From: Saccharicrinis sp963677245
Lineage (GTDB): Bacteria > Bacteroidota > Bacteroidia > Bacteroidales > Marinilabiliaceae
Reading direction: 5' to 3'
Assembly: GCA_963677245.1 (NCBI GenBank)
Contig: OY781921.1
Location: 1,674,001 to 1,738,000 of the forward strand
DNA length: 64,000 bases
The position numbers and the translations under genes were made by a program. The notes under the pieces are model-generated. The model searched no databases and was not told the origin of the DNA. It worked only from the letters and a program-made list of their open reading frames with translations. Shown in pieces: positions 26,537 through 36,018 of the stretch (positions within the stretch are counted from its first letter, which is position 1; every line of letters begins with the position of its first letter).

Positions 26537-29218
26537 ATGCAAAGTAAACAACTTTCATATGATAGTTTATTAAAAAGAATTTCAGAGCTTGAAAAGCAAC
26601 TGGAAAAACAACCCAATGCTTCGTTTGATGTCGATAAAATTATTCAACAATCCGAAACAGCTTTATTTACCTGGCGAAGCAAGAGCAACGATTTTATAGC
26701 GAATACTTATTTCTTTCAACTTCTACATCTTACCCCAAAAAATCCTATCAGTTTTTCTGAATTCGAAAAAGTTATTCAGAGTAATCATATCGACTCCTTA
26801 AAAGATGCATTAAACAAGGCGATTTCTCAAGCTATTTTCAGTTTTCAATTTTGCCTAAACCATCAAATTTCTGAAAATCCATTATGGATAGAATTAAATG
26901 GAAAAGCAGCTCCTGAAGCCGATGGATCTTATACCATTTCCGGCTTAGCCAAAGACATTAGCGTGCAGAAAGAAAAAGAAGCTGTTTTAAATAAGTATAC
27001 GAAAGCCTTTGAGCATACCATATCAGGCATTGCCATTGGAGCTCCGGACCAGAAGAACATTCTTAAAGTAAATACTACACTCGCAAAAATGCATGGCTAT
27101 ACAGCTGAAGAGTTAGAGGGAAAACCTATTTCCACATTATATCCGGATGAGTATAAAGATGATGTTAAAAAGAATATGAGTCTGGTTATAAAAAAAGGAC
27201 ATCACAATTGGAGTACCTTTCATTTAAAAAAAGATGGCACTCAATTTCCGGTTAAAATACATGCCCATAGCATAACCAACAATAAAGGAGAAACACTTTA
27301 CAGAATTGTGAATGTAATTGATATTTCGGAACAAAAGAAAGCGGAAATAGAAAAAGAGCTAAGTGAAAATCATTATACCCATTTATTCCAAAATTTAAAT
27401 TCGAATTTTGCCGTTCATAAGATAATTCTAGATGATAATAACAAGCCTGTTGACTATCTGTTTTTAGATGTAAATAAAGCATTTGAAGAGTCAACGGGAT
27501 TAAAAGCCAATCAGATTATTGGAAAAACAGCATTAGAATTATTCCCAAATACAGAACAGTATTGGATTGATAAGTTTGGAGAGGTTGCCCTTACCGGAAA
27601 ATCAGCTATTTACGAAAACTACAGCAAAGAGCTGAACAAATACTATGAACTCAAAATATATTCTCCTAAGAAAGGCCTGTTTGGAATGCTTGCCACCGAT
27701 GTTACGGAACGTTCTCTATTTATTAATCAGTTAAAAGAAGCGAAACAGCATTTTGAATTGCTTTTTGAATTAAACCCGGATGTCGTTAATATTATTAGGA
27801 TTGAAGATTTTAGCATTATTAATGTTAATAACGGATTTACTAAGCACCTTGGTTACAGCAAAGAGGAAGCTATTGGCAAATCAACTCTTGAGCTTAATCT
27901 TTGGTATGATTTAAATGAAAGAGCTAAAGTATTAGAACTCCTTGAACAAAAAGGTCAATGCACCAATTACGAAGCGAAATTTAGATGTAAAAACGGTCGT
28001 ATAATTACAGGCATTGTTTCTGCTCTTATCGTTGACATTAATGGAGAAAACCATATTCTATCAGTATCGAAAGACATTACCAAACGGAAGGAAATAGAAA
28101 TGGCTTTGAGCGAAAGTGAAAAAACACTAAAAAGGTCGCAGAAGATAGCCGGAATTGGAACTTATAAACTGGATTTTAAAACCGGTTTTTGGAATAGTTC
28201 TTCTATATTAAATGAAATCTTTGGTATTGATGAAAATTATAACAAAAACATTGAAGGTTGGCTAAATCTTATTCATCCTGACTTTAAAACCATAATGAAA
28301 AATTATCTGGAAGAAGAGGTTATTGGGAAGAATTCAAAGTTTAATAAAGAATATAAAATTATACGGCAAAACGATTATAGCGAAGCATGGGTTCATGGTA
28401 AAGGAGAGCTCACATTTGGTAAAAATGGGGAACTTTTGGAAATGACCGGCACCATACTTGACATTACCAATCGGAAGAAAAATGAGCTGATTATCAAAAA
28501 GCAAAATCGATCTTTACAAAAACTAATCAACTCTAAAGATGTATTGTTTTCTATTATTGCTCACGATTTAAGAAGTCCGGTTTCTACCTTGGTAAATACA
28601 AACCAACTAATTACATACGCACTGGAAGATTCTGATATAGAAGAAGCCTCCAAATGGAATACGATAAATACCAACCTTACTAAAAGAACTTTAAACTTAC
28701 TTGATAACCTTTTGCAGTGGTTTAGAATACAGACTTCAGAATACGACGTAGAATTCAATCAAGAGAACCTAAAAAATATAATTGATGAAACAGTTGAGAT
28801 TTTAGAAGACAGTGCCAAACAAAAAAGAATTACCATAAACAATCACCTTGACCATGATCACATTATATTCTTAAATAAAGAAATAACGCAAACTGTACTA
28901 AGAAACTTAATTAGTAATGCGATAAAGTTCACCAATAATAATGGTATGGTGAATATTCAAATTATTAATCATACTAATGAAACTGAAATTATAGTAGGCG
29001 ATACTGGAGTTGGCATTCTTCCTGAAATTATACCATCCGTATTTTCTATAGAACAAAACAAATCAACCATGGGTACTTTAAATGAAAAAGGTACCGGATT
29101 AGGTCTTAGTATTTGCAAAGAATTAGTTGAGGCTCAAGGTGGTAATATATGGGTTGAAAGTAAAATTAATGTTGGATCGTACTTTCATTTTACAATTCCA
29201 TTTATCTCAAAAAAATAA
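26537..29218 (+). CDS. Multi-PAS sensor histidine kinase (orphan)
   Basis: An 893-residue cytoplasmic sensor kinase with no signal peptide or membrane helix. A short coiled coil (SLLKRISELEKQLEKQ) is followed by about five PAS/PAC modules at roughly 25-145, 150-270, 275-395, 400-520 and 530-655, with PAC endings such as YRIVNVIDISEQKKAEIEKEL and LSVSKDITKRKEIEM. The HisKA domain has SIIAHDLRSPVSTLV with phospho-acceptor His676. The HATPase domain has NLISNAIKFTNNNG (N box), GDTGVGI (G1) and GTGLGLSICKELVEAQGG (G2). No response regulator is adjacent, so it probably phosphorylates one encoded elsewhere. The signal is unknown; stacked PAS domains suggest redox, small-molecule or protein input. 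Confidence 0.92.
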   Translation: MQSKQLSYDSLLKRISELEKQLEKQPNASFDVDKIIQQSETALFTWRSKSNDFIANTYFFQLLHLTPKNPISFSEFEKVIQSNHIDSLKDALNKAISQAIFSFQFCLNHQISENPLWIELNGKAAPEADGSYTISGLAKDISVQKEKEAVLNKYTKAFEHTISGIAIGAPDQKNILKVNTTLAKMHGYTAEELEGKPISTLYPDEYKDDVKKNMSLVIKKGHHNWSTFHLKKDGTQFPVKIHAHSITNNKGETLYRIVNVIDISEQKKAEIEKELSENHYTHLFQNLNSNFAVHKIILDDNNKPVDYLFLDVNKAFEESTGLKANQIIGKTALELFPNTEQYWIDKFGEVALTGKSAIYENYSKELNKYYELKIYSPKKGLFGMLATDVTERSLFINQLKEAKQHFELLFELNPDVVNIIRIEDFSIINVNNGFTKHLGYSKEEAIGKSTLELNLWYDLNERAKVLELLEQKGQCTNYEAKFRCKNGRIITGIVSALIVDINGENHILSVSKDITKRKEIEMALSESEKTLKRSQKIAGIGTYKLDFKTGFWNSSSILNEIFGIDENYNKNIEGWLNLIHPDFKTIMKNYLEEEVIGKNSKFNKEYKIIRQNDYSEAWVHGKGELTFGKNGELLEMTGTILDITNRKKNELIIKKQNRSLQKLINSKDVLFSIIAHDLRSPVSTLVNTNQLITYALEDSDIEEASKWNTINTNLTKRTLNLLDNLLQWFRIQTSEYDVEFNQENLKNIIDETVEILEDSAKQKRITINNHLDHDHIIFLNKEITQTVLRNLISNAIKFTNNNGMVNIQIINHTNETEIIVGDTGVGILPEIIPSVFSIEQNKSTMGTLNEKGTGLGLSICKELVEAQGGNIWVESKINVGSYFHFTIPFISKK

Positions 29219-29222
29219 AAAC

Positions 29223-29942
29223 TTATTCAAAGAAAAAAGACAGCACAAATATTCTTGACGTTAGTTTATCTATCGCTTGTGTATAAGGTAAGTCAGGTGC
29301 CTCTCCCGTTCCTGCATGATTCAAGATATCGCGCATTCCCAAAGAAATTTTTAACTCTGTTGACAAGCGGAAATAATTTAAATATGAATCAAACCCGGCA
29401 CCAATCTCATAGTAAAAATCAAAGCCCTGAAGTAAAATTCCATTTTGTTTCTTTTTAGCTAAATCATAACGAGGATTTACACCTGCGATTAAATAGGGTT
29501 TGAAATTATGATTTCGATCGCCTCCATATTTAATCAATATAGGCATCTCCAAAAAAGTAGATTTTATTTGTAAAGGCTCATCCTCTTTCTCGCCCTCCAA
29601 GTCGATATATAACAAATCTCTCTGCCCAAAAGAAATACCGGGTAACACCCTAAGATTCCAGTTCTTTTTTAAACGCAAACTGGTTACAATTCCCAAATTT
29701 ATTCCAGGTTGCAAGGAAGCTATTTCTGTATATCTTGGATTGTTACCATTTTCTACTGTCTCCGCACCAGAATGCTGAATATTAAAATTCATGGTATTTA
29801 CACCTATCAGAAATCCAAAATGAATAGGCTTTTCATCAAAACCTTTTAAGTTGGGTACATTTTTGTTACCTCTTTGACCTGCAACAGCAAGCATACAAAA
29901 TAACAAAGCAAGCGTAAAAATATTTTTCTTTAATCGTAACAT
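29223..29942 (-). CDS. porT: PorT-like outer-membrane beta-barrel protein of type IX secretion
   Basis: A 239-residue protein with a signal peptide (MLRLKKNIFTLALLFCMLAVAGQ) and an outer-membrane beta-barrel pattern of alternating residues (HFGFLIGVNTMNFNI, LQPGINLGIVTSLRLKKNWNLRVLPGISFGQ, LEMPILIKYGG, KPYLIAGVNPRYDL, ending RIFVLSFFFE). Length and these strands match PorT/SprT, needed for T9SS function. It is directly downstream of ubiE/menG, the arrangement I recall in many Bacteroidota, which supports the call. Several T9SS cargo genes lie elsewhere in this window. Confidence 0.82.
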   Translation of the reverse strand: MLRLKKNIFTLALLFCMLAVAGQRGNKNVPNLKGFDEKPIHFGFLIGVNTMNFNIQHSGAETVENGNNPRYTEIASLQPGINLGIVTSLRLKKNWNLRVLPGISFGQRDLLYIDLEGEKEDEPLQIKSTFLEMPILIKYGGDRNHNFKPYLIAGVNPRYDLAKKKQNGILLQGFDFYYEIGAGFDSYLNYFRLSTELKISLGMRDILNHAGTGEAPDLPYTQAIDKLTSRIFVLSFFFE

Positions 29943-29984
29943 TGTAGAATCTATTTCTCCTTAAATAACTGCTTTTTCCTTTGT

Positions 29985-30725
29985 TTATTGTGCTGTTTTT
30001 GTTGCGAAGTAAATAGTTGCAATACCAAAAGTTTGTTTCCACACACGCTCACTTTTAAAACCTGCCTGTTCTAATTCCTTTACAAAAGCCTGCCCCTCAG
30101 GGAATGCTGCCACAGATTTAGGCAGATAAGTATACGCATCTTTATCTTTTGATAATAAGCCACCCCACCATGGTAAAATTTTGTATGAGTAAACCTGATA
30201 TATCTGCTTAAAAGGAAACTTTGATGGATTAGAAAATTCTAAAACAACAAACTTACCACCAATCCTTAATACGCGGTTAATCTCTTTTAAACCTTTCTGT
30301 AAGTTTTCAAAATTACGAACCCCAAATGCAACAGTAGCCGCATCAAATGAATTATCTTCAAAAGGTAAGTTTTCTGAATCGCCTTCAACTAATGAAATAA
30401 TATTTTCCAGTTTCTTCCTGGCAATTTTTTCCTTTCCTACCTTTAACATCTCAGGAGATAAATCCAGCCCTACTACTTTTTGTGGAGATACCTTTAATGC
30501 TTCAATGGCAAGATCTCCTGTACCTGTAGCAATATCCAACACTTCTGGTTTATTCAAGCCCTTCAGCAATCTAATGGCTCTTCTTCTCCAAATTTTATCA
30601 ATTCCCATCGACAAAAAATGATTGAGAAAATCGTATTTAGGAGCAATGTTATTAAACATGCTTCGAATTTGTGTTTTCTTACCTTCCTCCGAGGAATCAT
30701 ACGGCTTAACCGACATACTGGCCAT
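29985..30725 (-). CDS. ubiE: Demethylmenaquinone methyltransferase (UbiE/MenG)
   Basis: A 246-residue S-adenosylmethionine-dependent C-methyltransferase for the last step of menaquinone synthesis. The UbiE signature YDFLNHFLSMGIDKIWRRRAI (about 30-50), the SAM-binding VLDIATGTGDLAIEAL, GLDLSPEML, and the second signature RVLRIGGKFVVLEFSNP are all present. Bacteroidota use menaquinone only, so the menaquinone role is expected and the ubiquinone role is not. It is followed 42 bp later by porT on the same strand, so the two probably share a transcript. Confidence 0.95.
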   Translation of the reverse strand: MASMSVKPYDSSEEGKKTQIRSMFNNIAPKYDFLNHFLSMGIDKIWRRRAIRLLKGLNKPEVLDIATGTGDLAIEALKVSPQKVVGLDLSPEMLKVGKEKIARKKLENIISLVEGDSENLPFEDNSFDAATVAFGVRNFENLQKGLKEINRVLRIGGKFVVLEFSNPSKFPFKQIYQVYSYKILPWWGGLLSKDKDAYTYLPKSVAAFPEGQAFVKELEQAGFKSERVWKQTFGIATIYFATKTAQ

Positions 30726-30902
30726 TTTAATAAGTTCAAATACTATTTTAGAAATGATCGTCTCTTAAAATATAACAAAAGATGATCATTTTTAAAGACG
30801 GAGACAAAAATACAATAGATAATGAATAATTAGGTAAGAAGGTAGAAAAATGCTTTTCTGTTCGGTGAAATTATTCAGATCCTTTCCGATACTACAATTC
30901 AT

Positions 30903-30936
30903 AAAAAAACGTAAAACAAACTGTCTTACGCTTTTT
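30903..30936 (-). terminator. Intrinsic terminator after the tlpA-like gene
   Basis: On the minus strand CGTAAGAC pairs with GTTTTACG (one G-U pair), followed by TTTTTTTATG. It begins about 20 bases after the stop codon and should end the purL-tlpA transcript. Confidence 0.75.
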
Positions 30937-30948
30937 ATCATATTCTGA

Positions 30949-31449
30949 TTAATTTTTCAATTTCGATTCCAGCACTTCAAGCATTTTTTCAAATTCCTCA
31001 TCGGAATAGCCTATAGAAGCATAAATCACTGTTCCTTTATCATCTATAATATAATTTCGGGGAATGGTGTTATCAGCAAACTTTCTGTAAATATCTCTAT
31101 TTGGATCCGGATAAAAAGGTAGAATATATTTCCCTTTAGAGAAGGCATCCAGTTCGTCCTCGGAATGATTTCGACCAATAACAAACAATTCAAATTTGGG
31201 ATGATCTTTATATTTATTCCACACTTTATTCTCTAAAATAGGCAACTCTTTCCGACACGGAGGACACCATGTTGCAAAAAAATTGAGTAGAACTATTTTT
31301 CCTTCTAATTGATCCTTATTTAACTCTATTGATTTTCCTTTGATTATAAAATCAGGAGCTTTATCTCCTACTTTTATTAACTCACTATTCTCTTGTGCAT
31401 TAAGATTAATCCCAATAAAAAGTATTAATACGTAAAAAATTATTTTCAT
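30949..31449 (-). CDS. TlpA-like periplasmic thioredoxin
   Basis: A 166-residue thiol-disulphide oxidoreductase. A signal peptide (residues 1-19, ends LNAQE) places it in the periplasm. The thioredoxin core starts at VGDKAPDFIIKGKSIEL and has the active site FATWCPPCRKELP with Cys62 and Cys65. The cis-Pro region is in DNTIPRNYIIDDKG. The family reduces protein disulphides, for example in cytochrome c maturation or in secreted proteins. The start codon lies 1 bp after the purL stop, so the two are translated from one message, although no functional link between them is evident. Confidence 0.9.
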   Translation of the reverse strand: MKIIFYVLILFIGINLNAQENSELIKVGDKAPDFIIKGKSIELNKDQLEGKIVLLNFFATWCPPCRKELPILENKVWNKYKDHPKFELFVIGRNHSEDELDAFSKGKYILPFYPDPNRDIYRKFADNTIPRNYIIDDKGTVIYASIGYSDEEFEKMLEVLESKLKN

Positions 31450-31450
31450 A

Positions 31451-33685
31451 CTATTCTGTAATATTTCCTTCCATCCAGTTTTTCAACCTACTATTAAATT
31501 CTTTTTTATAATTTGCGACAAACCCATAAGATTCATCATCAATTCTAATTTCTCCTTTGGTTACATGACCTAAAGCCGAAAAAGTTGTTTCTGTTTCCAG
31601 CATAAAATCAACAAAGTCATCTTGTTTGGCAGAAGAAACCGAAACTACCACACGACTTTGAGATTCACCAAATAAAAAGGCATCCTTTCTTACTTCTGCA
31701 TCTGTTGTTATATCAAAACCTAAGCCTAAAGGAATAGCTGATTCCAGCATATTAAAAAACAACCCTCCAGAAGAGACATCATGCACCGATCTAACCAAAT
31801 CTTTACGGATTAGCTGCTTCACAACTTCCTGCACTTCTAATTCTTCCTCCATATTAAAATAGGGAGCCGCATGACTTTTTTGATGATGATAAAACTGAAG
31901 GTATTCCGATGCATTAATATCGTTGCGGGATACCCCAATTAAAAATATCATATCTCCTTTGGACTTGTAATTTAATACAGTATGATGATTAATTGATTCC
32001 ACCACACCTACCATTCCTATAACAGGACATGGTGTAATTGGGGTTAATCGCCCCTCCACCGATCTTTGATTGTAAAAACTTACGTTTCCACTAATAACCG
32101 GCGTATCGAATTTAACACAAGCATCGGACAGACCTTCAACTGCCTGTGTAAACTGCCAAAACACTTCCGGATCATATGGATTTCCAAAATTTAAACAATC
32201 GGTAACCGCAACAGGAATTCCTCCTCCACAAATAATGTTTCGGGCGGCTTCTGCTACACAAATCTGAGTTCCTATATATGGATCTGCTTCAACATAGCTT
32301 GCATTTCCATCTACTGTTAAGGCAATTGTTTTTTTTGTATCAGGTATAACTACTAGCGACGCATCCGAAGGGTATTCGTAATCCGGTTCATCCGGATCAT
32401 TGTTATTTGAGGAGCTAACCAGATAATCCTTTGAAACTAAATTCAAATTCATCATCAACTTTTTTATCACTTCAGGATAGTGATCCGGTTCCTGAATATC
32501 GTGTATATCTAAAGCCTTTATTTGATTTTCTTTTGGCTCCTGAACCTCTCTTTCATAAATTGGAGAATTCCCGCCTAACCCCACATATGAAACCGGTATT
32601 TCTGCCACAAGCTCTTTACCAGATTCACATATCAAAGTTTCACCTTCAATAACTTCCCCTATTTGAGCAAATGATAGTTGAATTGGTTGTAATAATTCCA
32701 TCGTTTTTTTAAGATCTTCCGGATTTACACAAACTAAAATTCGCCCCCACGTTTCAGATAATAAAATATCGCGAGAATCCATTCCCTCTTCTCGTGTTGG
32801 CACTTTATCACAGTGTATGTTTATGCCAACACTTCCTCTGGCTGCCATTTCTGTTGCTGCGCCTACAATACCACCTGCTCCAATAGTCTGAATTCCAACA
32901 AGTATATTCTCTTTATTTAAAACCTTTACAGCATTCAACAGACTCTTCTCTACTGTAGAATCCATCATCTGTTCAAAACTAAATGTATCTGCTCCATTAT
33001 CTGTAATGACATCGGCAGAAAATGCATCCTGATCTACTCCTTCTTTACCGGTTAAAGCTCCTAGTAATAAAATTACCTGTCCTTTTCTTTTAGCTACGCC
33101 TGAAATAAGCTCTTCTTTTTTAGCTATTCCAACAGACATATTATTTACAATAGGATTTGAATTAAACCCTGCATTAAAGTTTACTTCACCTCCAACAACA
33201 GGAACATTAATACTTTCCTCAAAATCATTAATTCCTTTTATCACTTCATTAAACAGCCACCGGGCTGTATCTCTGTCTCCCTCTCCAAACCGTAATGAAT
33301 CTAAAAAAGCAACTGGCTTAGCTCCCATGGAAAACACATCCCGGTTAACCACCCTTAGTCCCGTAAGCGCTCCTAATCGAGGCTGAATTGAGCAAGGGTG
33401 ATTATGTGATTCTATCTTAAAAACACAAACATATCCATCGCCAATATCTACTGCACCGGCAGATTCGTCTCCTGCCTTAACAATCACTTTGTCTCCAGAC
33501 TTGGGTAATTTACCTAACCATTTCAACGAATTCTTATAAGATGCATGTTCCGTCCATAAACGAGAAAATATATCTAACTCCAAACTGTTAGGTTCTCTTT
33601 TTAAAATTTCAGAAATAAGTTGTAATTCTGATTGCGTTAGATTTAGGCTTTCAGTTTCTCGAATAGTAGATCCGTTCTTATCCAT
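31451..33685 (-). CDS. purL: Phosphoribosylformylglycinamidine synthase subunit PurL (small type)
   Basis: A 744-residue enzyme of purine synthesis that converts FGAR, ATP and ammonia into FGAM. The length is that of the small PurL which needs separate PurQ (glutaminase) and PurS, not of the 1200-1300-residue fused form. Motifs include LDIFSRLWTEHASYKNS near residue 40, the catalytic-region VCVFKIESHNHPCSIQPR (about 88-105), GARPVAFLDSLRFG-like (AKPVAFLDSLRFGEG), IGAGGIVGAATEMAARG, and GNVSFYN in the second half. purQ and purS are not in the window. It is followed by the tlpA-like gene with 1 bp spacing. Confidence 0.95.
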   Translation of the reverse strand: MDKNGSTIRETESLNLTQSELQLISEILKREPNSLELDIFSRLWTEHASYKNSLKWLGKLPKSGDKVIVKAGDESAGAVDIGDGYVCVFKIESHNHPCSIQPRLGALTGLRVVNRDVFSMGAKPVAFLDSLRFGEGDRDTARWLFNEVIKGINDFEESINVPVVGGEVNFNAGFNSNPIVNNMSVGIAKKEELISGVAKRKGQVILLLGALTGKEGVDQDAFSADVITDNGADTFSFEQMMDSTVEKSLLNAVKVLNKENILVGIQTIGAGGIVGAATEMAARGSVGINIHCDKVPTREEGMDSRDILLSETWGRILVCVNPEDLKKTMELLQPIQLSFAQIGEVIEGETLICESGKELVAEIPVSYVGLGGNSPIYEREVQEPKENQIKALDIHDIQEPDHYPEVIKKLMMNLNLVSKDYLVSSSNNNDPDEPDYEYPSDASLVVIPDTKKTIALTVDGNASYVEADPYIGTQICVAEAARNIICGGGIPVAVTDCLNFGNPYDPEVFWQFTQAVEGLSDACVKFDTPVISGNVSFYNQRSVEGRLTPITPCPVIGMVGVVESINHHTVLNYKSKGDMIFLIGVSRNDINASEYLQFYHHQKSHAAPYFNMEEELEVQEVVKQLIRKDLVRSVHDVSSGGLFFNMLESAIPLGLGFDITTDAEVRKDAFLFGESQSRVVVSVSSAKQDDFVDFMLETETTFSALGHVTKGEIRIDDESYGFVANYKKEFNSRLKNWMEGNITE

Positions 33686-33867
33686 AGATTCCAGTTTTAC
33701 TTTAATAAACTACCCTTGCATATTTAATTATAATACTAATCTTTGTCCTTATAATAAATATGTTGCTTAAACTATATACGTTTTCAATGTATAAAAAAAA
33801 AGCCTAAGAACAAAGGCAATAAAAACCAGATTATACGGAGAAAACATGAATAAATAAAATAATTAAA

Positions 33868-34626
33868 ATGAAAAAAATAGCACTTATTACAGGAGCTACT
33901 TCTGGCATAGGAGAGGCCACTGCCCAATTACTCGCTAAAATAGGATTTCATCTTATTATAACTGGAAGAAGAAACGACAGATTGGAAAAATTAAAGTCAA
34001 CATTAGAAAATGAACATTCTATTGATACCTTAATTCTCAATTTTGATATTAGAAATCAAAAAGAAACTTTATCTGCTTTAAATAGTATTCCGGAACAATG
34101 GAGAAATATTGATGTGTTAATTAATAATGCCGGCCTTGCATATGGAACTGAAACAGTTGATAGTGCCGATTGGGAAAAATGGCAGCAAATGATTGATACG
34201 AATGTGAGTGGTTTATTATTCCTTTCGAAAGAAGTTATAAAGTTGATGGTCGACAGAAAAAAAGGACATATTATTAATATATCATCTATTGCTGGTGTCA
34301 ATGTATATGAGGGTGGCAGTGTTTATTGTGCTACCAAGCATGCTGTAAATGCCATTACTCAGGGTATGCGGATAGATTTACTTAAACATGGAATAAAAGT
34401 AACATCAATTTCTCCAGGAATGGTAGAAACAGAATTCTCTATTGTGAGGTTTAGTGGTGATAAAGAAAAAGCAGATAACGTATACAAAGGAGTTGTTCCT
34501 CTGTCAGCCAAAGATATTGCAGAAACAATTGAGTTTGTTATTTCACGTCCGGCTCATGTAAACATTAACGATATTCTAATAATGCCAACCCAACAGGCTA
34601 ATGCATATTATACGCACAGACATTAA
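33868..34626 (+). CDS. Short-chain dehydrogenase (YdfG-like SDR)
   Basis: A 252-residue classical SDR, cytosolic. The cofactor site is ALITGATSGIGEATA, with ITGRRNDRLEKL just after, whose Arg residues suggest NADP(H). The NNAG motif is at about 86-89, and the catalytic triad is Ser140, Tyr153 and Lys157 (YCATKHA). The closest known group is YdfG/serine 3-dehydrogenase, which oxidises 3-hydroxy acids such as L-allo-threonine or reduces malonic semialdehyde. It stands alone with a strong terminator shared with the opposite-strand operon. Confidence 0.9.
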   Translation: MKKIALITGATSGIGEATAQLLAKIGFHLIITGRRNDRLEKLKSTLENEHSIDTLILNFDIRNQKETLSALNSIPEQWRNIDVLINNAGLAYGTETVDSADWEKWQQMIDTNVSGLLFLSKEVIKLMVDRKKGHIINISSIAGVNVYEGGSVYCATKHAVNAITQGMRIDLLKHGIKVTSISPGMVETEFSIVRFSGDKEKADNVYKGVVPLSAKDIAETIEFVISRPAHVNINDILIMPTQQANAYYTHRH

Positions 34627-34676
34627 AAAGAAGGGTTGAAAACATCTAATAAATTTGTTTTCAACCCTTCTTTTTT
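34625..34676. terminator. Bidirectional intrinsic terminator
   Basis: GAAGGGTTGAAAAC (34630-34643) pairs perfectly with GTTTTCAACCCTTC (34657-34670), with an A-run before and a T-run after, so it works on both strands. It ends the SDR gene on the plus strand and the sugar-transferase gene on the minus strand. Confidence 0.92.
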
Positions 34677-34690
34677 ATCCTTTAATAACT

Positions 34691-35836
34691 TTATGAACTT
34701 GTAATTTTTCCTGAAAGAATATTCCAAACAGCTAAAAAGAAAAACTTAACATCTGTCCAATAACGATGCTTTTTCTTAGCTTCTAAATAAATTCTTTCTG
34801 CTTCAATATTTCCATCTGAGTCGGGCATTAACAATGCAACATATGGTGGAATACATCCAGGTCTGTACTTAATTCTTTCTTTTTGGATATCCTTAGGTAA
34901 CTCGTTAAAACGTGTTTTACTTAATGGTCTTACACCTACAATAGCCAAATCACCCTTTAAAACATTGATCAACTGAGGTAATTCATCCAGCCAGTACTTT
35001 CTAAATATTTTTCCCCAACCTGCAAGCCTGAAGTCATTTGCAGGTTTACCTACTTCGTTATAACCATTTAGTTTGATAACAAAACTTTGAAGATACTCGG
35101 AATATGGGTGCATTGTTCTTAGTTTATACACCTTAATTAGTTTTCCATTCTTCCCAACCCTTTTCATTGGAAAAAGTGGTCCGAAAGAAGGGGTTTTATT
35201 ATCATCAGGTTGTGAAGTTTTCATAACCGTAAAGTACATCTTGCCTTCAATAAACTTGAATTCAATAATGTCAAATCCACAACTAACTAACCTACCTAAT
35301 ACCTCAGCCTTTGTTAACCATCTATATTTTCCTCTGGTTATACCAAAATATAGCTTTTGAAAATATTTGGTTTTTGGAAATACCCTGTGAAAAATAAAAC
35401 AACAAAGCCAAAATAGAAGGTTAAAAACATTTTTACCATTCTTAAAAACCTGTTCCTTACGATAAGCGACTGTTTCCATACAACCAATAAACATACCGGC
35501 GTCAGGAAGGCTTTGATTTACTTTAATAAGAAACTGATTAATATATCTCGCATCATTAATTCTTCTTAGGTTGATAAAACTGGTAGTGTTTTTAAATGCT
35601 GCAGGATTTAAATCGCCCATCTGATTCGTATCCATCACACAAACACTTTGTCTTTCCGGAATTACATGCTGGGTTAGGTAATCATATACATCAATATTCA
35701 GATCTCTTAATAATTCTTCTTTCTGAGGAATATTAAAAGATTTATTATTGCGTGCAGGTCTCTCTATCAATGTTTCGGTTAATAAAGTTTCCTGGATATT
35801 AATTACTGTGCTTGTACCTATAGATTCCATACGCAT
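34691..35836 (-). CDS. Polyisoprenyl-phosphate sugar transferase with unusual N-terminal region
   Basis: A 381-residue initiating glycosyl-1-phosphate transferase that should load the first sugar on the lipid carrier for exopolysaccharide synthesis. The C-terminal catalytic part (about 205-381) has VYKLRTMHPYSEYLQ, LAGWGKIFRKYWLDELPQLINVLKGDLAIVGVRPLS and YRPGCIPPYVALL, all typical of the WcaJ/PglC core. The usual multi-helix N-terminal membrane part is absent. In its place are about 190 residues, with one possible hydrophobic patch (NVFNLLFWLCCFIFHRVF), then KAEVLGRLVSCGFDIIEFKFIEGKMYFTVMK, which looks like the end of a SAM-methyltransferase fold. It is last in the minus-strand block with asnB-like and carrier-protein genes. 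Confidence 0.85.
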   Translation of the reverse strand: MRMESIGTSTVINIQETLLTETLIERPARNNKSFNIPQKEELLRDLNIDVYDYLTQHVIPERQSVCVMDTNQMGDLNPAAFKNTTSFINLRRINDARYINQFLIKVNQSLPDAGMFIGCMETVAYRKEQVFKNGKNVFNLLFWLCCFIFHRVFPKTKYFQKLYFGITRGKYRWLTKAEVLGRLVSCGFDIIEFKFIEGKMYFTVMKTSQPDDNKTPSFGPLFPMKRVGKNGKLIKVYKLRTMHPYSEYLQSFVIKLNGYNEVGKPANDFRLAGWGKIFRKYWLDELPQLINVLKGDLAIVGVRPLSKTRFNELPKDIQKERIKYRPGCIPPYVALLMPDSDGNIEAERIYLEAKKKHRYWTDVKFFFLAVWNILSGKITSS

Positions 35837-36018
35837 AGTTTTTTATTATCCTATGATTCAAATTTACGTAGGGTAAGGGAAAGATGAAACAATATTTACA
35901 CCAACACCATAAAAATAATGACAACCGTCACTAATATCAAGTAATAAAACGGATGTAGATGTCTTAATTTAAAAAAACAAGCAAAACAGTAATCCAAACG
36001 AATGATTTTCACATCATT

